Source: Streptomyces composti
GTDB taxonomy: Bacteria > Actinomycetota > Actinomycetes > Streptomycetales > Streptomycetaceae
Reading direction: 5' to 3'
Assembly (NCBI RefSeq): GCF_012034205.1
Contig: NZ_JAATEM010000005.1
Location: forward strand, 147,590 to 211,589
DNA length: 64,000 nt
Of this stretch, positions 18,592 through 25,564 are shown one piece after another. The notes under the pieces were generated by a model. It was not told where the DNA came from. It saw only the letters and a program-made list of their open reading frames with translations, and made no database searches. Position 1 is the stretch's first letter. Every line of letters begins with the position of its first letter. The position numbers and the translations under genes were made by a program.

Positions 18592-19592
18592 GCGGGCGCT
18601 CCTTGTCCGCTGTGCCGGGGCCCCTTCCGGCCCGTTCCTTCCGTCCCTTCGCCCGCGGGGCCGCCCGGCCGGGCGGTGGTCAGCACGGCGGCGAAGGCGG
18701 CCATGAGGGTGGAGTGGTAGTGGTTCATGAAGTAGTGCGGGTCGTCGTCGGCTCCGGCCGCCTCGGTGTCGCCGGAGTGGTGTTCCAGTTCGGGCAGGGC
18801 GCCCGTGGGGCGCTGGGCGGCGCGGATGCGCTCCCAGGCGCCGCCGAGGGCGGGGTCGCCGGTGAGGCGGGGGACGGTCGCGGCGACCGACAGGAGTTCG
18901 CAGGAGAGGTCCCACATGCCGGCCTCCAGGCAGGTGTCGAGCCAGGCCGGGAGCCAGTCGTGCAGGTAGTCGGCGAGGGCGGGGGGCAGCCCCGCGGGGT
19001 CGCGTCCCCAGTCGGTGAGGTGGAAGACGACATGCGTGGCGGCGTAGCCGGCGTCCCGTTCGAAGGTCCACGGTTCGGGCCGTCCGGCGAGCCAGGTGCC
19101 GGCCGGCAGCAGTTCCTCGACCGGGGCGCGCCGGATGCCGCTGCGCTCCTCGGCGCTGAGGACGGCGAGGCGTCTGGTGGGTTCCTGCTCCGTGAGCCAC
19201 CAGCTGCGGGTGCGTGCGACGACGGCGGCGGCCTCCTCGTAGGCCCGGTGGCGGTACCCGGCGGAGGCGAAGGCGCCGTACACCTCCAGCGGGTAGGTGG
19301 CGAAGGGTTCGAGGCGCTGCATGTGCCGGAACAGCTCGCCCTCACCGGTCTGGCCCCAGGCGAAGTCCAGCATCGCCGCGGCGCGGGTGTGCAGCGGGTC
19401 CTGGGGTGCTGTGTGGTGGGACACGGTGGCGCACACCTGGGCGAGTTCCCCGAGGGGCTTCCAGCTGTGGTCGACCTCGCCGTCGGCGGACAGGGCGTCC
19501 TCGCCGAGCGCGAACGCGGCGAGGTGGGCGTCGGTCCAGGCGAGGGCGTGCTCGGCGACCTCCCGGATCTCCCGGGTGCCGGTCGCGGTCAC
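18588..19592 (-). CDS. DUF6895-like helical protein, paralogue 2
   Basis: A 334-residue paralogue of the downstream gene product, in tandem with it. It keeps the same blocks: LGELAQVCA, LAGRPEPWTFERDAGY, THVVFHLTDWG (HxxxH), LADYLHDWLPAWLD, MWDLSCELL and YHSTLMAAFAAVL. It differs by a disordered Gly/Thr/Lys-rich tail of about 25 residues after the last block. The start is a GTG at 19592, overlapping the stop of the preceding gene (GTGA), so initiation probably depends on upstream translation. Retention of two diverged copies in one operon suggests a heteromeric complex or successive reactions. No function is known to me. Confidence 0.75.
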   Translation of the reverse strand: MTATGTREIREVAEHALAWTDAHLAAFALGEDALSADGEVDHSWKPLGELAQVCATVSHHTAPQDPLHTRAAAMLDFAWGQTGEGELFRHMQRLEPFATYPLEVYGAFASAGYRHRAYEEAAAVVARTRSWWLTEQEPTRRLAVLSAEERSGIRRAPVEELLPAGTWLAGRPEPWTFERDAGYAATHVVFHLTDWGRDPAGLPPALADYLHDWLPAWLDTCLEAGMWDLSCELLSVAATVPRLTGDPALGGAWERIRAAQRPTGALPELEHHSGDTEAAGADDDPHYFMNHYHSTLMAAFAAVLTTARPGGPAGEGTEGTGRKGPRHSGQGAPA

Positions 19593-20281
19593 ACGAGTGC
19601 CCCGGTGCGGGCGAGCAGCCGGGCCGCTTCCAACTGCAGGGCCACCTGGGGATCCTGACCGCCCATCAGCTCGACGAACTCCAGACCTGCGCGCAGGCCC
19701 AGGGTCTCGGGGACCCCGGGGAGCAGGGTGAGCCAGCGTCCTGCGCCGGCCGCCTGCCGCCAGTCCCTGCGGCGCACGGCGCGGACGAAGCCGCGGGCCA
19801 CGTCGACGGTGCGGCGGCCTGCGGCACGGGTCACCCCGTCGTCCTCGCCGGGCAGGGCGAGCGGTGCCAGGACGGCGAGTTGGTGGGTGAGGAACTGCCA
19901 GCTCGCCCCGTCGAGCCATCCGGTGCCGGGCTCGTCGGGGCGTTCGAAGGTGCCGGACGGGTCCGCCCGGTGCAGGGCGCGCGCCATGGCCCAGTGGCTC
20001 CAGCGGACGGTGGGCGCGGCGTCGGCGCGGGGCGGGTAGGCCTCGACGGCCTTGCGGAACACGGCGAGGCCGGCCGGGTCCGGCGGGGTGCGCAGCAGGG
20101 TGCCGGGCAGCAGGGCGTCGGCGCCCAGGACGCGTACGGCGGCGAGAGTGACGTCTCCGGCTTCCTCGGTCCCCGCGGGGAGGACATGTGTGTGGTCTCC
20201 GCTCCGGAGAGCGGAGACCACTGAGGAAGCGAGGTCCTGCACCGCGCCCTGCAGGAGGGTCGAAGTGCCTGACTGCTCCAT
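19589..20281 (-). CDS. Unrecognised 230-residue protein of the peptide operon
   Basis: I do not recognise a family. The 230-residue product is soluble and appears mostly helical. Its N-terminus is MEQSGTSTLLQGAVQDLASS; the middle has TVRWSHWAMARALHRADPS and WLDGASWQFLTHQLAVLAPL; the C-terminus has LEFVELMGGQDPQVALQLEA. There is no signal peptide, membrane segment or cofactor-binding loop. Translation starts at the ATG at 20281 with GGGAG about 9 bases upstream, 22 bases after the small-peptide stop. The stop overlaps the next start, so it is cotranscribed and coupled with the DUF6895-like pair. It could be a peptide-binding or enzyme-partner protein (inference). Confidence 0.65.
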   Translation of the reverse strand: MEQSGTSTLLQGAVQDLASSVVSALRSGDHTHVLPAGTEEAGDVTLAAVRVLGADALLPGTLLRTPPDPAGLAVFRKAVEAYPPRADAAPTVRWSHWAMARALHRADPSGTFERPDEPGTGWLDGASWQFLTHQLAVLAPLALPGEDDGVTRAAGRRTVDVARGFVRAVRRRDWRQAAGAGRWLTLLPGVPETLGLRAGLEFVELMGGQDPQVALQLEAARLLARTGALV

Positions 20282-20303
20282 CGTGCTACTCCCGTCGACT
20301 CAC

Positions 20304-20492
20304 TCAGCCCTTCTTCGGGCGCGGGGTCGGCGGGGAGAGCAGCAGCTTGCCGCCGCCGGCGAACAGAGCCAGTCCGGCGCACTCCCTGCTGTCCCGGAAG
20401 ACGCCGTCGGCCTCGGCCGGGTCGAGTGCGGCCTCGATGTCGGCGCTGCGCACACCGGCGAGCTTGTCGAGGACCTTGTCTTCGGTCTGCAT
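20304..20492 (-). CDS. 62-residue peptide heading the operon, possible precursor peptide
   Basis: A short first gene of the operon. The ATG at 20492 has AGGGAG 8 bases upstream; an in-frame start at 20528 lacks this. The product is acidic in its first two thirds (MQTEDKVLDKLAGVRSADIE and then AALDPAEADGVF). It holds a single Cys within DSRECAGLALF, then Gly-Gly-Gly-Lys, a hydrophobic run LLLS and a basic Pro-rich tail PPTPRPKKG. An acidic leader, a distinct C-terminal part and position ahead of enzymes of unknown function match the general plan of ribosomal-peptide precursors, but no known core motif is recognised. It could instead be a small regulatory or carrier protein; no carrier-type phosphopantetheine motif is present. 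Confidence 0.6.
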   Translation of the reverse strand: MQTEDKVLDKLAGVRSADIEAALDPAEADGVFRDSRECAGLALFAGGGKLLLSPPTPRPKKG

Positions 20493-20509
20493 GACACCAT
20501 CTCCCTGAG

Positions 20510-20610
20510 ATGTAGTGAGTACCTGCACCTCCCGATTTACCCATATCGGACAAATAATGCCAAGTTATCCAAATACAACTTCCGTAACATGTTCAACCAT
20601 TGAGGCATCG
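20510..20610 (-). promoter_or_regulatory. A/T-rich promoter region of the peptide operon
   Basis: About 75 bases (20530-20606) are mostly A/T, in sharp contrast with the rest of the window. On the minus strand two promoter readings are possible. One is TTGGCA (20563-20558) with an 18-base spacer to TAAATC (20539-20534). The other is a SigB-like GCAT with 14 bases to GGGTAA (20542-20537). A palindrome AACATGTT lies near 20586-20593. I cannot choose between the readings. Confidence 0.45.
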
Positions 20611-20686
20611 CCGGGCCCCGAGACGGCCGATACGCGGCACCCCCGCGGCACATGACGGCCCGGCAGCAGGCCAAGGGGCGCAGGTC

Positions 20687-21166
20687 TCAGCGCACGCCGG
20701 CCATCTGAGAGCCGCTGCGCGGACGGGTGGGGACCCGGTGCACCGGGATGGTCAGATTCTGCGCCGGTACCGTGTACTCCATTCGGGCCAATCGGCTCGC
20801 CAGCGCCTCCAGCACGCCGACGGTCAGGCCCTCTCCGGGGCAGCGGTGTCCGGCGGCCGGGTCGCCGCCGCCCTGGGGGACCAGCTCGTCCCGTCCGGCG
20901 GGCCGGTCGAGGAAGCGCTGCGGGCGGAAGGCGTACGGGTCGCCCCACAGCAGTGCGTCGTGGTTCTGCCCGTACACGTCGAGCAGGACCAGTCCCCCGG
21001 CCGGGACCCACTGGCCGCGCCACATCAGGTCACGTGCGGCCAGCCCGCCGAGGAACGGCACGAACGGGTAGAACCGGCGCACCTCGTGGGTGAAGGCCGC
21101 GGCGAACGTGGCGTCCCCGTCGGCCAGCGGGGCGCGGTACCCGGGGTGCCGGTGCAGCGCGTGCTC
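20687..21166 (-). pseudogene. C-terminal fragment of a CYP152-type cytochrome P450
   Basis: The frame encodes the last 155-160 residues of a P450 of the CYP152 peroxygenase type (H2O2-dependent fatty acid hydroxylase/decarboxylase). It starts around HPGYRAPLADGDATFAAAF and continues EVRRFYPFVPFLGG, which carries the ExxR helix. The haem-ligand segment is PQGGGDPAAGHRCPGEGLTV, with its Cys. The N-terminal two thirds, including the I-helix, are missing. Upstream translation in this and other frames is not P450-like and soon meets the 21252-21575 gene. No start codon with a Shine-Dalgarno precedes the fragment. It therefore looks like a truncated, non-functional gene left by a deletion. Confidence 0.75.
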
Positions 21167-21251
21167 CTGGGATGGCGGGGGTGCGGGACCGGCCGGGTTC
21201 CCTGGTGGCGGGCGGTCATGCCGTGCTGCCGGGACGGCCGGCGGGCCGTCC

Positions 21252-21575
21252 TCACCAGTACCGGGTGGTCAGGGCCGGCTGGTGGAGGGCCTCCACGGCG
21301 TCGCGCAGACGCAGGGCGACCCCGATGGTGGCGCGCAGGGCGGAGGGCCGCGCGGTCTGGGCGGTCTCGGTGGCCAGCACCAGCAGGCAGTTGGCGGCCT
21401 GCTCCACCACGGAGACCGGCAGGGTGTAGTCGTCGTCGGCGGCGGCCCGGAACGCCTTGAGCGGGATCCCTGCACCGTCGACGGTCCGCTGCGCGGCCTT
21501 CTCCAGATGCTCGACGGCCTCCTCGCACAGCGAGGCGGGCAGGGTGAGGGTGCGCTGGAACGGTGTACTCGTCAT
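21252..21575 (-). CDS. Small conserved-looking protein of unknown function
   Basis: A 107-residue soluble protein starting MTSTPFQRTLTLPASLCEEA. The pattern of amphipathic helices (EEAVEHLEKAAQRTVDG, SVVEQAANCLLVLATETAQT, ALRATIGVALRLRDAVEALH) and natural composition support a real gene. The ATG at 21575 has GGGGGA about 11 bases upstream. It has no recognised domain. It sits between the P450 fragment and catalase on the same strand. Its stop is about 85 bases from the point where P450 similarity is lost, so the deletion that truncated the P450 may have joined the two. No evidence links it to the peptide operon. Confidence 0.6.
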   Translation of the reverse strand: MTSTPFQRTLTLPASLCEEAVEHLEKAAQRTVDGAGIPLKAFRAAADDDYTLPVSVVEQAANCLLVLATETAQTARPSALRATIGVALRLRDAVEALHQPALTTRYW

Positions 21576-21694
21576 GATCCAGTGGTCCCCCGGCCCGGGC
21601 CCCGGCGATCCGCGGCGGGCGGGAATTCACCGTCCCGCGTGAGCGGTTGACCGCGAATGTCCCGCCCGCCGGTTGCGTGGTCGCCGAGGGCTGC

Positions 21695-23353
21695 TCAGCG
21701 GGTGACGACGTGGTGCTCGTCGGGCACGCAGTGGGTCATGGTGAGGCCCTCCACGTCGCGCGGCGGGTTGTCGCCGAGGTTCGCCAGCCGCTTGCGGTCC
21801 TCGTCGGTGAGGTCCTGGCTCGCCAGAGGCTCCAGGGCGGCGACGTCCCCGGGCGTGATGCCGAGCCCCTCGCCGACCCGGCGGCCGAGGTCGTTCTCGG
21901 CCAGCAGGAAGTGCCAGACCATGCGCTCCTGCACCGGGCGGTCGCACTGGGAGAGCAGGGTGACGAAGTTGTGCACCAGGTCGTCCCGCTCCCAGTCCTC
22001 CATCAGCAGATAGCGCTGTCCGGCCTGCTGGTAGTCGTTGGTGCGCGGGATGCGCTTGCGGGTGAGCCGGCCGCGGATCTCGGGACCCTGCTCGTCGTGC
22101 GTGGGGTATTCGGCCTCGCGCAGTCCGCCGAGGATCGACGGCTCGTAGTTGACGTGCGGGTTCTCCCCGTGGCCGTCCTGGTGGTAGGCCATCAGGCCGT
22201 CCCGCTGGTTGGTGCGCACCTGGGCGTTCTTCGCCTGGTTGACGGGGAGCTGGAGGTAGTTCGGGCCGACCCGGTAGCGCTGGGTGTCGCTGTAGGAGAA
22301 GGTCCGCCCGACGAGCATCTTGTCGTCGGAGAAGTCCAGGCCGTCGACGAGGACGCCGGTGCCGAAGGAGATCTGCTCGTTCTCGGCGAAGAAGTTGTCC
22401 GGCATCCGGTTCAGCACCATCCGGCCCACGGGCCGGGGCGGGAAGTCCTGCTCGGGCCAGGTCTTGGTGTCGTCGAGCGGGTCGAAGTCCAGTTCCGGGT
22501 GCTCGTGGTCGTCCATCATCTGGACGAGCAGTTCCCACTCCGGGTACTCGCCGCGTGCCACGGCCTCGTACAGGTCCTTGGTGGCGTGACCGAGGGACTG
22601 GGCCTGGACCGCGGCGGCGTCCTCCTCGGTCATGGAGCGCACGCCCTGCTTGGGCATCCAGTGGTACTTGACCAGCTTGGTCTCGCCCTCGGCGTCGACC
22701 CACTTGTAGGTGTTCACGCCGAAGCCCTGCATATGGCGGTAGTCGGCGGGGATGCCGCGCGGGCTGAACAGGTTGACCAGCATGTGCATGCTCTCCGGCG
22801 TCTGCGACATGAAGTCGAAGATCCGCCTCGGCTGCTGCTCGAAGGTGACCGGGTCGGGTTTGAGGGCGTGGATGACGTCCGGGAACTTGATCGCGTCCCG
22901 GATGAAGAAGACGCCCAGGTTGTTGCCGACCAGGTCCCAGTTGCCGTCCTCGGTGTAGAACTTCACGGCGAAGCCGCGCGGGTCCCGGGCGGCCTCGGAG
23001 GAGTCGCGTCCGCCGATGACGGTGGAGAAGCGGACGGCGACGTCGGTGCGCTTGCCCGGCTCCTGGAAGAGCTTGGCGCGGGTGTAACGGGAGACCGGCT
23101 CGTCGCCCCACTTCCCGTACGTCTCGAAGTACCCGTAGGCGGTGACGCCGCGCGCGTGCACCACGCGTTCGGGTATGCGCTCGCGGTCGAAGTGGCTGAT
23201 CTTCTCCAGGAACTGGTAGTTCTCCAGCGTGGCCGGGCCGCGGGCGCCGACGGTGCGCTGGTTCTGGTTGTCGTAGACGGGGTGACCCTGGCGGTTGGTG
23301 AGTACGCCGCGCTCGTCGTCGGGGGCGGGACCCCGGCTGGATACGTCCGTCAT
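21695..23353 (-). CDS. Monofunctional haem catalase
   Basis: A 552-residue catalase that converts hydrogen peroxide to water and oxygen in the cytoplasm. The distal His lies in [17 protein letters not shown] (about residue 62), and the distal Asn in [16 protein letters not shown]. The proximal Tyr is in [19 protein letters not shown], with its upstream Arg. The length is slightly above the small-subunit catalase norm, with a short C-terminal extension and no large-subunit flavodoxin domain. The ATG at 23353 has GAGGAG 9 bases upstream. A loose SigB-type promoter match precedes it, consistent with stress-induced catalases of Streptomyces (inference). The neighbouring truncated CYP152 would also have used peroxide. 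Confidence 0.95.
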   Translation of the reverse strand: MTDVSSRGPAPDDERGVLTNRQGHPVYDNQNQRTVGARGPATLENYQFLEKISHFDRERIPERVVHARGVTAYGYFETYGKWGDEPVSRYTRAKLFQEPGKRTDVAVRFSTVIGGRDSSEAARDPRGFAVKFYTEDGNWDLVGNNLGVFFIRDAIKFPDVIHALKPDPVTFEQQPRRIFDFMSQTPESMHMLVNLFSPRGIPADYRHMQGFGVNTYKWVDAEGETKLVKYHWMPKQGVRSMTEEDAAAVQAQSLGHATKDLYEAVARGEYPEWELLVQMMDDHEHPELDFDPLDDTKTWPEQDFPPRPVGRMVLNRMPDNFFAENEQISFGTGVLVDGLDFSDDKMLVGRTFSYSDTQRYRVGPNYLQLPVNQAKNAQVRTNQRDGLMAYHQDGHGENPHVNYEPSILGGLREAEYPTHDEQGPEIRGRLTRKRIPRTNDYQQAGQRYLLMEDWERDDLVHNFVTLLSQCDRPVQERMVWHFLLAENDLGRRVGEGLGITPGDVAALEPLASQDLTDEDRKRLANLGDNPPRDVEGLTMTHCVPDEHHVVTR

Positions 23354-23432
23354 GATCGTGGGCTCCTCGGGGTGCTGGTGGCGGCGGCGGGCCGGGGCAG
23401 GGCGGCGCCCGGCCGGCCGCGCGTGGCGGACC

Positions 23433-23448
23433 ACCCGGGTACCCGGGT
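23433..23448. promoter_or_regulatory. 16-base perfect palindrome in the catalase leader
   Basis: ACCCGGGTACCCGGGT is both a perfect palindrome and a direct repeat of ACCCGGGT. On the minus strand it contains GGGTAC preceded at 14 bases by GAGT, a loose match to the Streptomyces SigB pattern GNNT-N14-16-GGGTAY, about 80 bases before the catalase start. Confidence 0.35.
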
Positions 23449-23567
23449 CCACCAGGTCACTCACGCCCCGGCCGCCGCATTCGCGACGCGGGTGCGTGGT
23501 CCCGCCGGGGCCCGCCGGGAGCGGCGGCGGAGCCCCTGCCCCGGCCGGCCGGGAAGGCCCCGGCCCG

Positions 23568-24356
23568 TCAGCCGCCGGCCCGCGGCCCGGAGAGGAACCG
23601 GTCGAGCGCGGCGGTGAGCTCCGCAGGCTTCTCCACGGGCAGCTCGTGACCGGCGTCGATGATCCGCACCACCGCGTCGGGATAGTGCGCGGCCATGCGC
23701 AGTACCTGCTTCACCGGGAACTGGATGTCGTGGAGGCCGTGCACGATCAGCGTGGGCACGCGGATCTCGCCGACCCGGTCCAGCACGTCGAAGTCCCGCA
23801 TGGCGTCGTAGAGCGTCATCACCACCTCACGGGGCGTGGCCGCGGAGGCGCGGATGTACTCCCTGACCTCCTTGCGGGGGTACCCGGGGGCGAAGGCGCG
23901 GTGGATCTGCGCGGCGATGAACAGCTTGAACGGCACCCGCCGGGAGGCGGCCATCAGCAGTCCGCGTCCCCTGCTGTAGACCATGCGGCTGATGGAGTCC
24001 ACCAGCACCAGGCGCTCCACCCGCTCGGGGTGGGCGAGGGCGACGGTCTGGGCGATCATGCCCCCCATCGAGTGCCCGACCGGGATGAACCGCTCGACCT
24101 TCAGATGGTCGAGCAGGGCCATCACGTCGCGGGCGAGCTCCTCGACGGTGCGGGCCGCGCCGCCGCTGCTCTCGCCGTGTCCGCGCAGGTCGAGGCGGAT
24201 CACCCGGCGGCCGGCACAGAAGTGCTCCATCTGGTGGTCCCAGCGGTGCCGGTTCGCGGTCCAGCCGTGGATGAACACCAGGGGCACGGCGTCGGCGTCG
24301 CGCGGCCCCTCGTCGTCGTAGATGAGTTCCGCGCCGTCGGCAGCGAACTGCGGCAT
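23568..24356 (-). CDS. Alpha/beta hydrolase (canonical Ser nucleophile)
   Basis: A 262-residue soluble alpha/beta hydrolase. The oxyanion region is [16 protein letters not shown], the nucleophile elbow is [11 protein letters not shown] (Ser near residue 98), the acid is in [10 protein letters not shown] and the catalytic His is in [11 protein letters not shown]. Such proteins hydrolyse esters, lactones or epoxides; the substrate here is unknown. The ATG at 24356 is supported by the start of the first beta-strand. It follows the last gene of the polyketide operon by 65 bases on the same strand, but a TetR-type operator and probable promoter lie between, so it may be separately controlled. Confidence 0.88.
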   Translation of the reverse strand: MPQFAADGAELIYDDEGPRDADAVPLVFIHGWTANRHRWDHQMEHFCAGRRVIRLDLRGHGESSGGAARTVEELARDVMALLDHLKVERFIPVGHSMGGMIAQTVALAHPERVERLVLVDSISRMVYSRGRGLLMAASRRVPFKLFIAAQIHRAFAPGYPRKEVREYIRASAATPREVVMTLYDAMRDFDVLDRVGEIRVPTLIVHGLHDIQFPVKQVLRMAAHYPDAVVRIIDAGHELPVEKPAELTAALDRFLSGPRAGG

Positions 24357-24385
24357 CCGGCCTCGCCTCCTGGGTCCCGTTGGGT

Positions 24386-24397
24386 TACTGATCGGTA
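24386..24397. promoter_or_regulatory. TetR-type operator-like palindrome
   Basis: TACTGATCGGTA is a 12-base inverted repeat with one mismatched pair, the general shape of TetR-family operators in actinomycetes. It lies 30 bases upstream of the hydrolase at 23568-24356 and just beyond the end of the next gene. No TetR gene is in the window. Confidence 0.4.
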
Positions 24398-24421
24398 GGG
24401 TAGCGTCGGCGCGGACGGCCG

Positions 24422-25564
24422 TCAGCGGTGCTCGCCGAGGAACTCGAGGATGTGCCCGTAGACGTCGAGGGCGGCGCCCCGGCCGAGGAACGTGTCCAGA
24501 TGGCCGTATCCGGGGATCTCGGTGTAGCGCACGTCGAGCTGCGGCTGCCGGCGGGCGAGCACCTGGTGGCAGAGCTTCTGCGAGTCGAGCCACAGCCCGT
24601 TCTCGCTGCCGGAGATCAGCAGCACCGGAGTGTCGATGCGGCCGGCGGCGTCGAGCGCGTTGGGCGGCAGGGCGCGGTAGCGGTGGTCGGTGTCGTGCCA
24701 GCGCACCACGGTGCGGGCGAGTTCGATGCGCCGCAGATGCGGCAGGATCCACAGCGGCGCGGGGCCGAGGAGGTCGGCGAGCCGGCCGTGCGTGGTCTCG
24801 CTGAGGTGCTCGTGCACGAAGAGCGAGGCACCGGTCCCCCAGGCCGAGTGGTGCAGGATCCGGCAGGTCGGGTCCGGGCAGCCGGCCTTGCGGGAGGCCA
24901 GGGCGAACAGCGGGGTGTACTTCGACCACAGGCCGACGGAGCGGAAGTCGACCGGGATGTGGTCGATGCGGGACCTCAGCAGCTCCCCGGCGAGCGACAT
25001 CCGCAGCGAGGTGCGGCCGGCCAGCTTGGGGGTGAGGAACACCCCCTGGGAGACCACCCCCGCAAGTCCCGGCACCAGTCCCGCGGTCAGGCTCAGCGAC
25101 AGGCAGAGCGAGCCGATGCAGTGGGCGACCACGAACAGCGGCCGGTCTCCGATGCGCTCGCGGATCCGCGCGACGGCGGCGGGGATGTCGTACAGGGCGA
25201 CGTCGTCGTAGGTGTAGCGCGCGCCGGTCGCGTTGTAGGGCAGCCGGCAGCTGCCGCGCCAGTCGAGCAGCCAGGGCTCGCAGCCCTCGTCGAGCAGGAC
25301 GTCGACCAAGTTGCGGGTCTCCGGCAGCAGGAACATGTCGGCGGAGGCGGTGTGCCCGTGCAGCAGCAGCACGGCCGGCCGGTCGCCGCCGCTGTCGCCG
25401 CCGATGCGGGTGAGGCCGAGGCGGACCCCGTCGCCGGCGCGCAGCTCGATCTCCTCCACGGCGGACGGGTCGAGCCGGTGCTGCAGCGGGCGCAGGGCGG
25501 GTGCGGTCCTGACCCGGCGGAGCGCGGGCGCGGCGGTTTTCCTGGTCCTGGACTCGAAGATCAT
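24422..25564 (-). CDS. Alpha/beta hydrolase with Cys in the nucleophile elbow
   Basis: A 380-residue alpha/beta hydrolase coupled to the thioester reductase gene by a four-base overlap (ATGA). The N-terminal strand region AVLLLHGHTASADMFLLPE and WLLDWRGSCRLPYN resemble lipases and the hydrolase part of GMC oxidoreductase-lipase fusions. The nucleophile elbow reads VVAHCIGSLCLSLSL, so Cys replaces the usual Ser, as in PHA synthases (GxCxG) and a few thioesterase-like members. The likely acid is in LISGSENGLWLDS and the His in GYGHLDTFLG. A Cys nucleophile would suit acyl transfer from thioesters. A role in transferring or editing the polyketide-lipid product is inferred from operon position. 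Confidence 0.85.
   Translation of the reverse strand: MIFESRTRKTAAPALRRVRTAPALRPLQHRLDPSAVEEIELRAGDGVRLGLTRIGGDSGGDRPAVLLLHGHTASADMFLLPETRNLVDVLLDEGCEPWLLDWRGSCRLPYNATGARYTYDDVALYDIPAAVARIRERIGDRPLFVVAHCIGSLCLSLSLTAGLVPGLAGVVSQGVFLTPKLAGRTSLRMSLAGELLRSRIDHIPVDFRSVGLWSKYTPLFALASRKAGCPDPTCRILHHSAWGTGASLFVHEHLSETTHGRLADLLGPAPLWILPHLRRIELARTVVRWHDTDHRYRALPPNALDAAGRIDTPVLLISGSENGLWLDSQKLCHQVLARRQPQLDVRYTEIPGYGHLDTFLGRGAALDVYGHILEFLGEHR

Noticed and set aside
17674..19592. The DUF6895-like pair as terpene cyclases or prenyltransferases
   Set aside because: They are helical and of suitable length, but no DDxxD, NSE or DxDD motif is visible.
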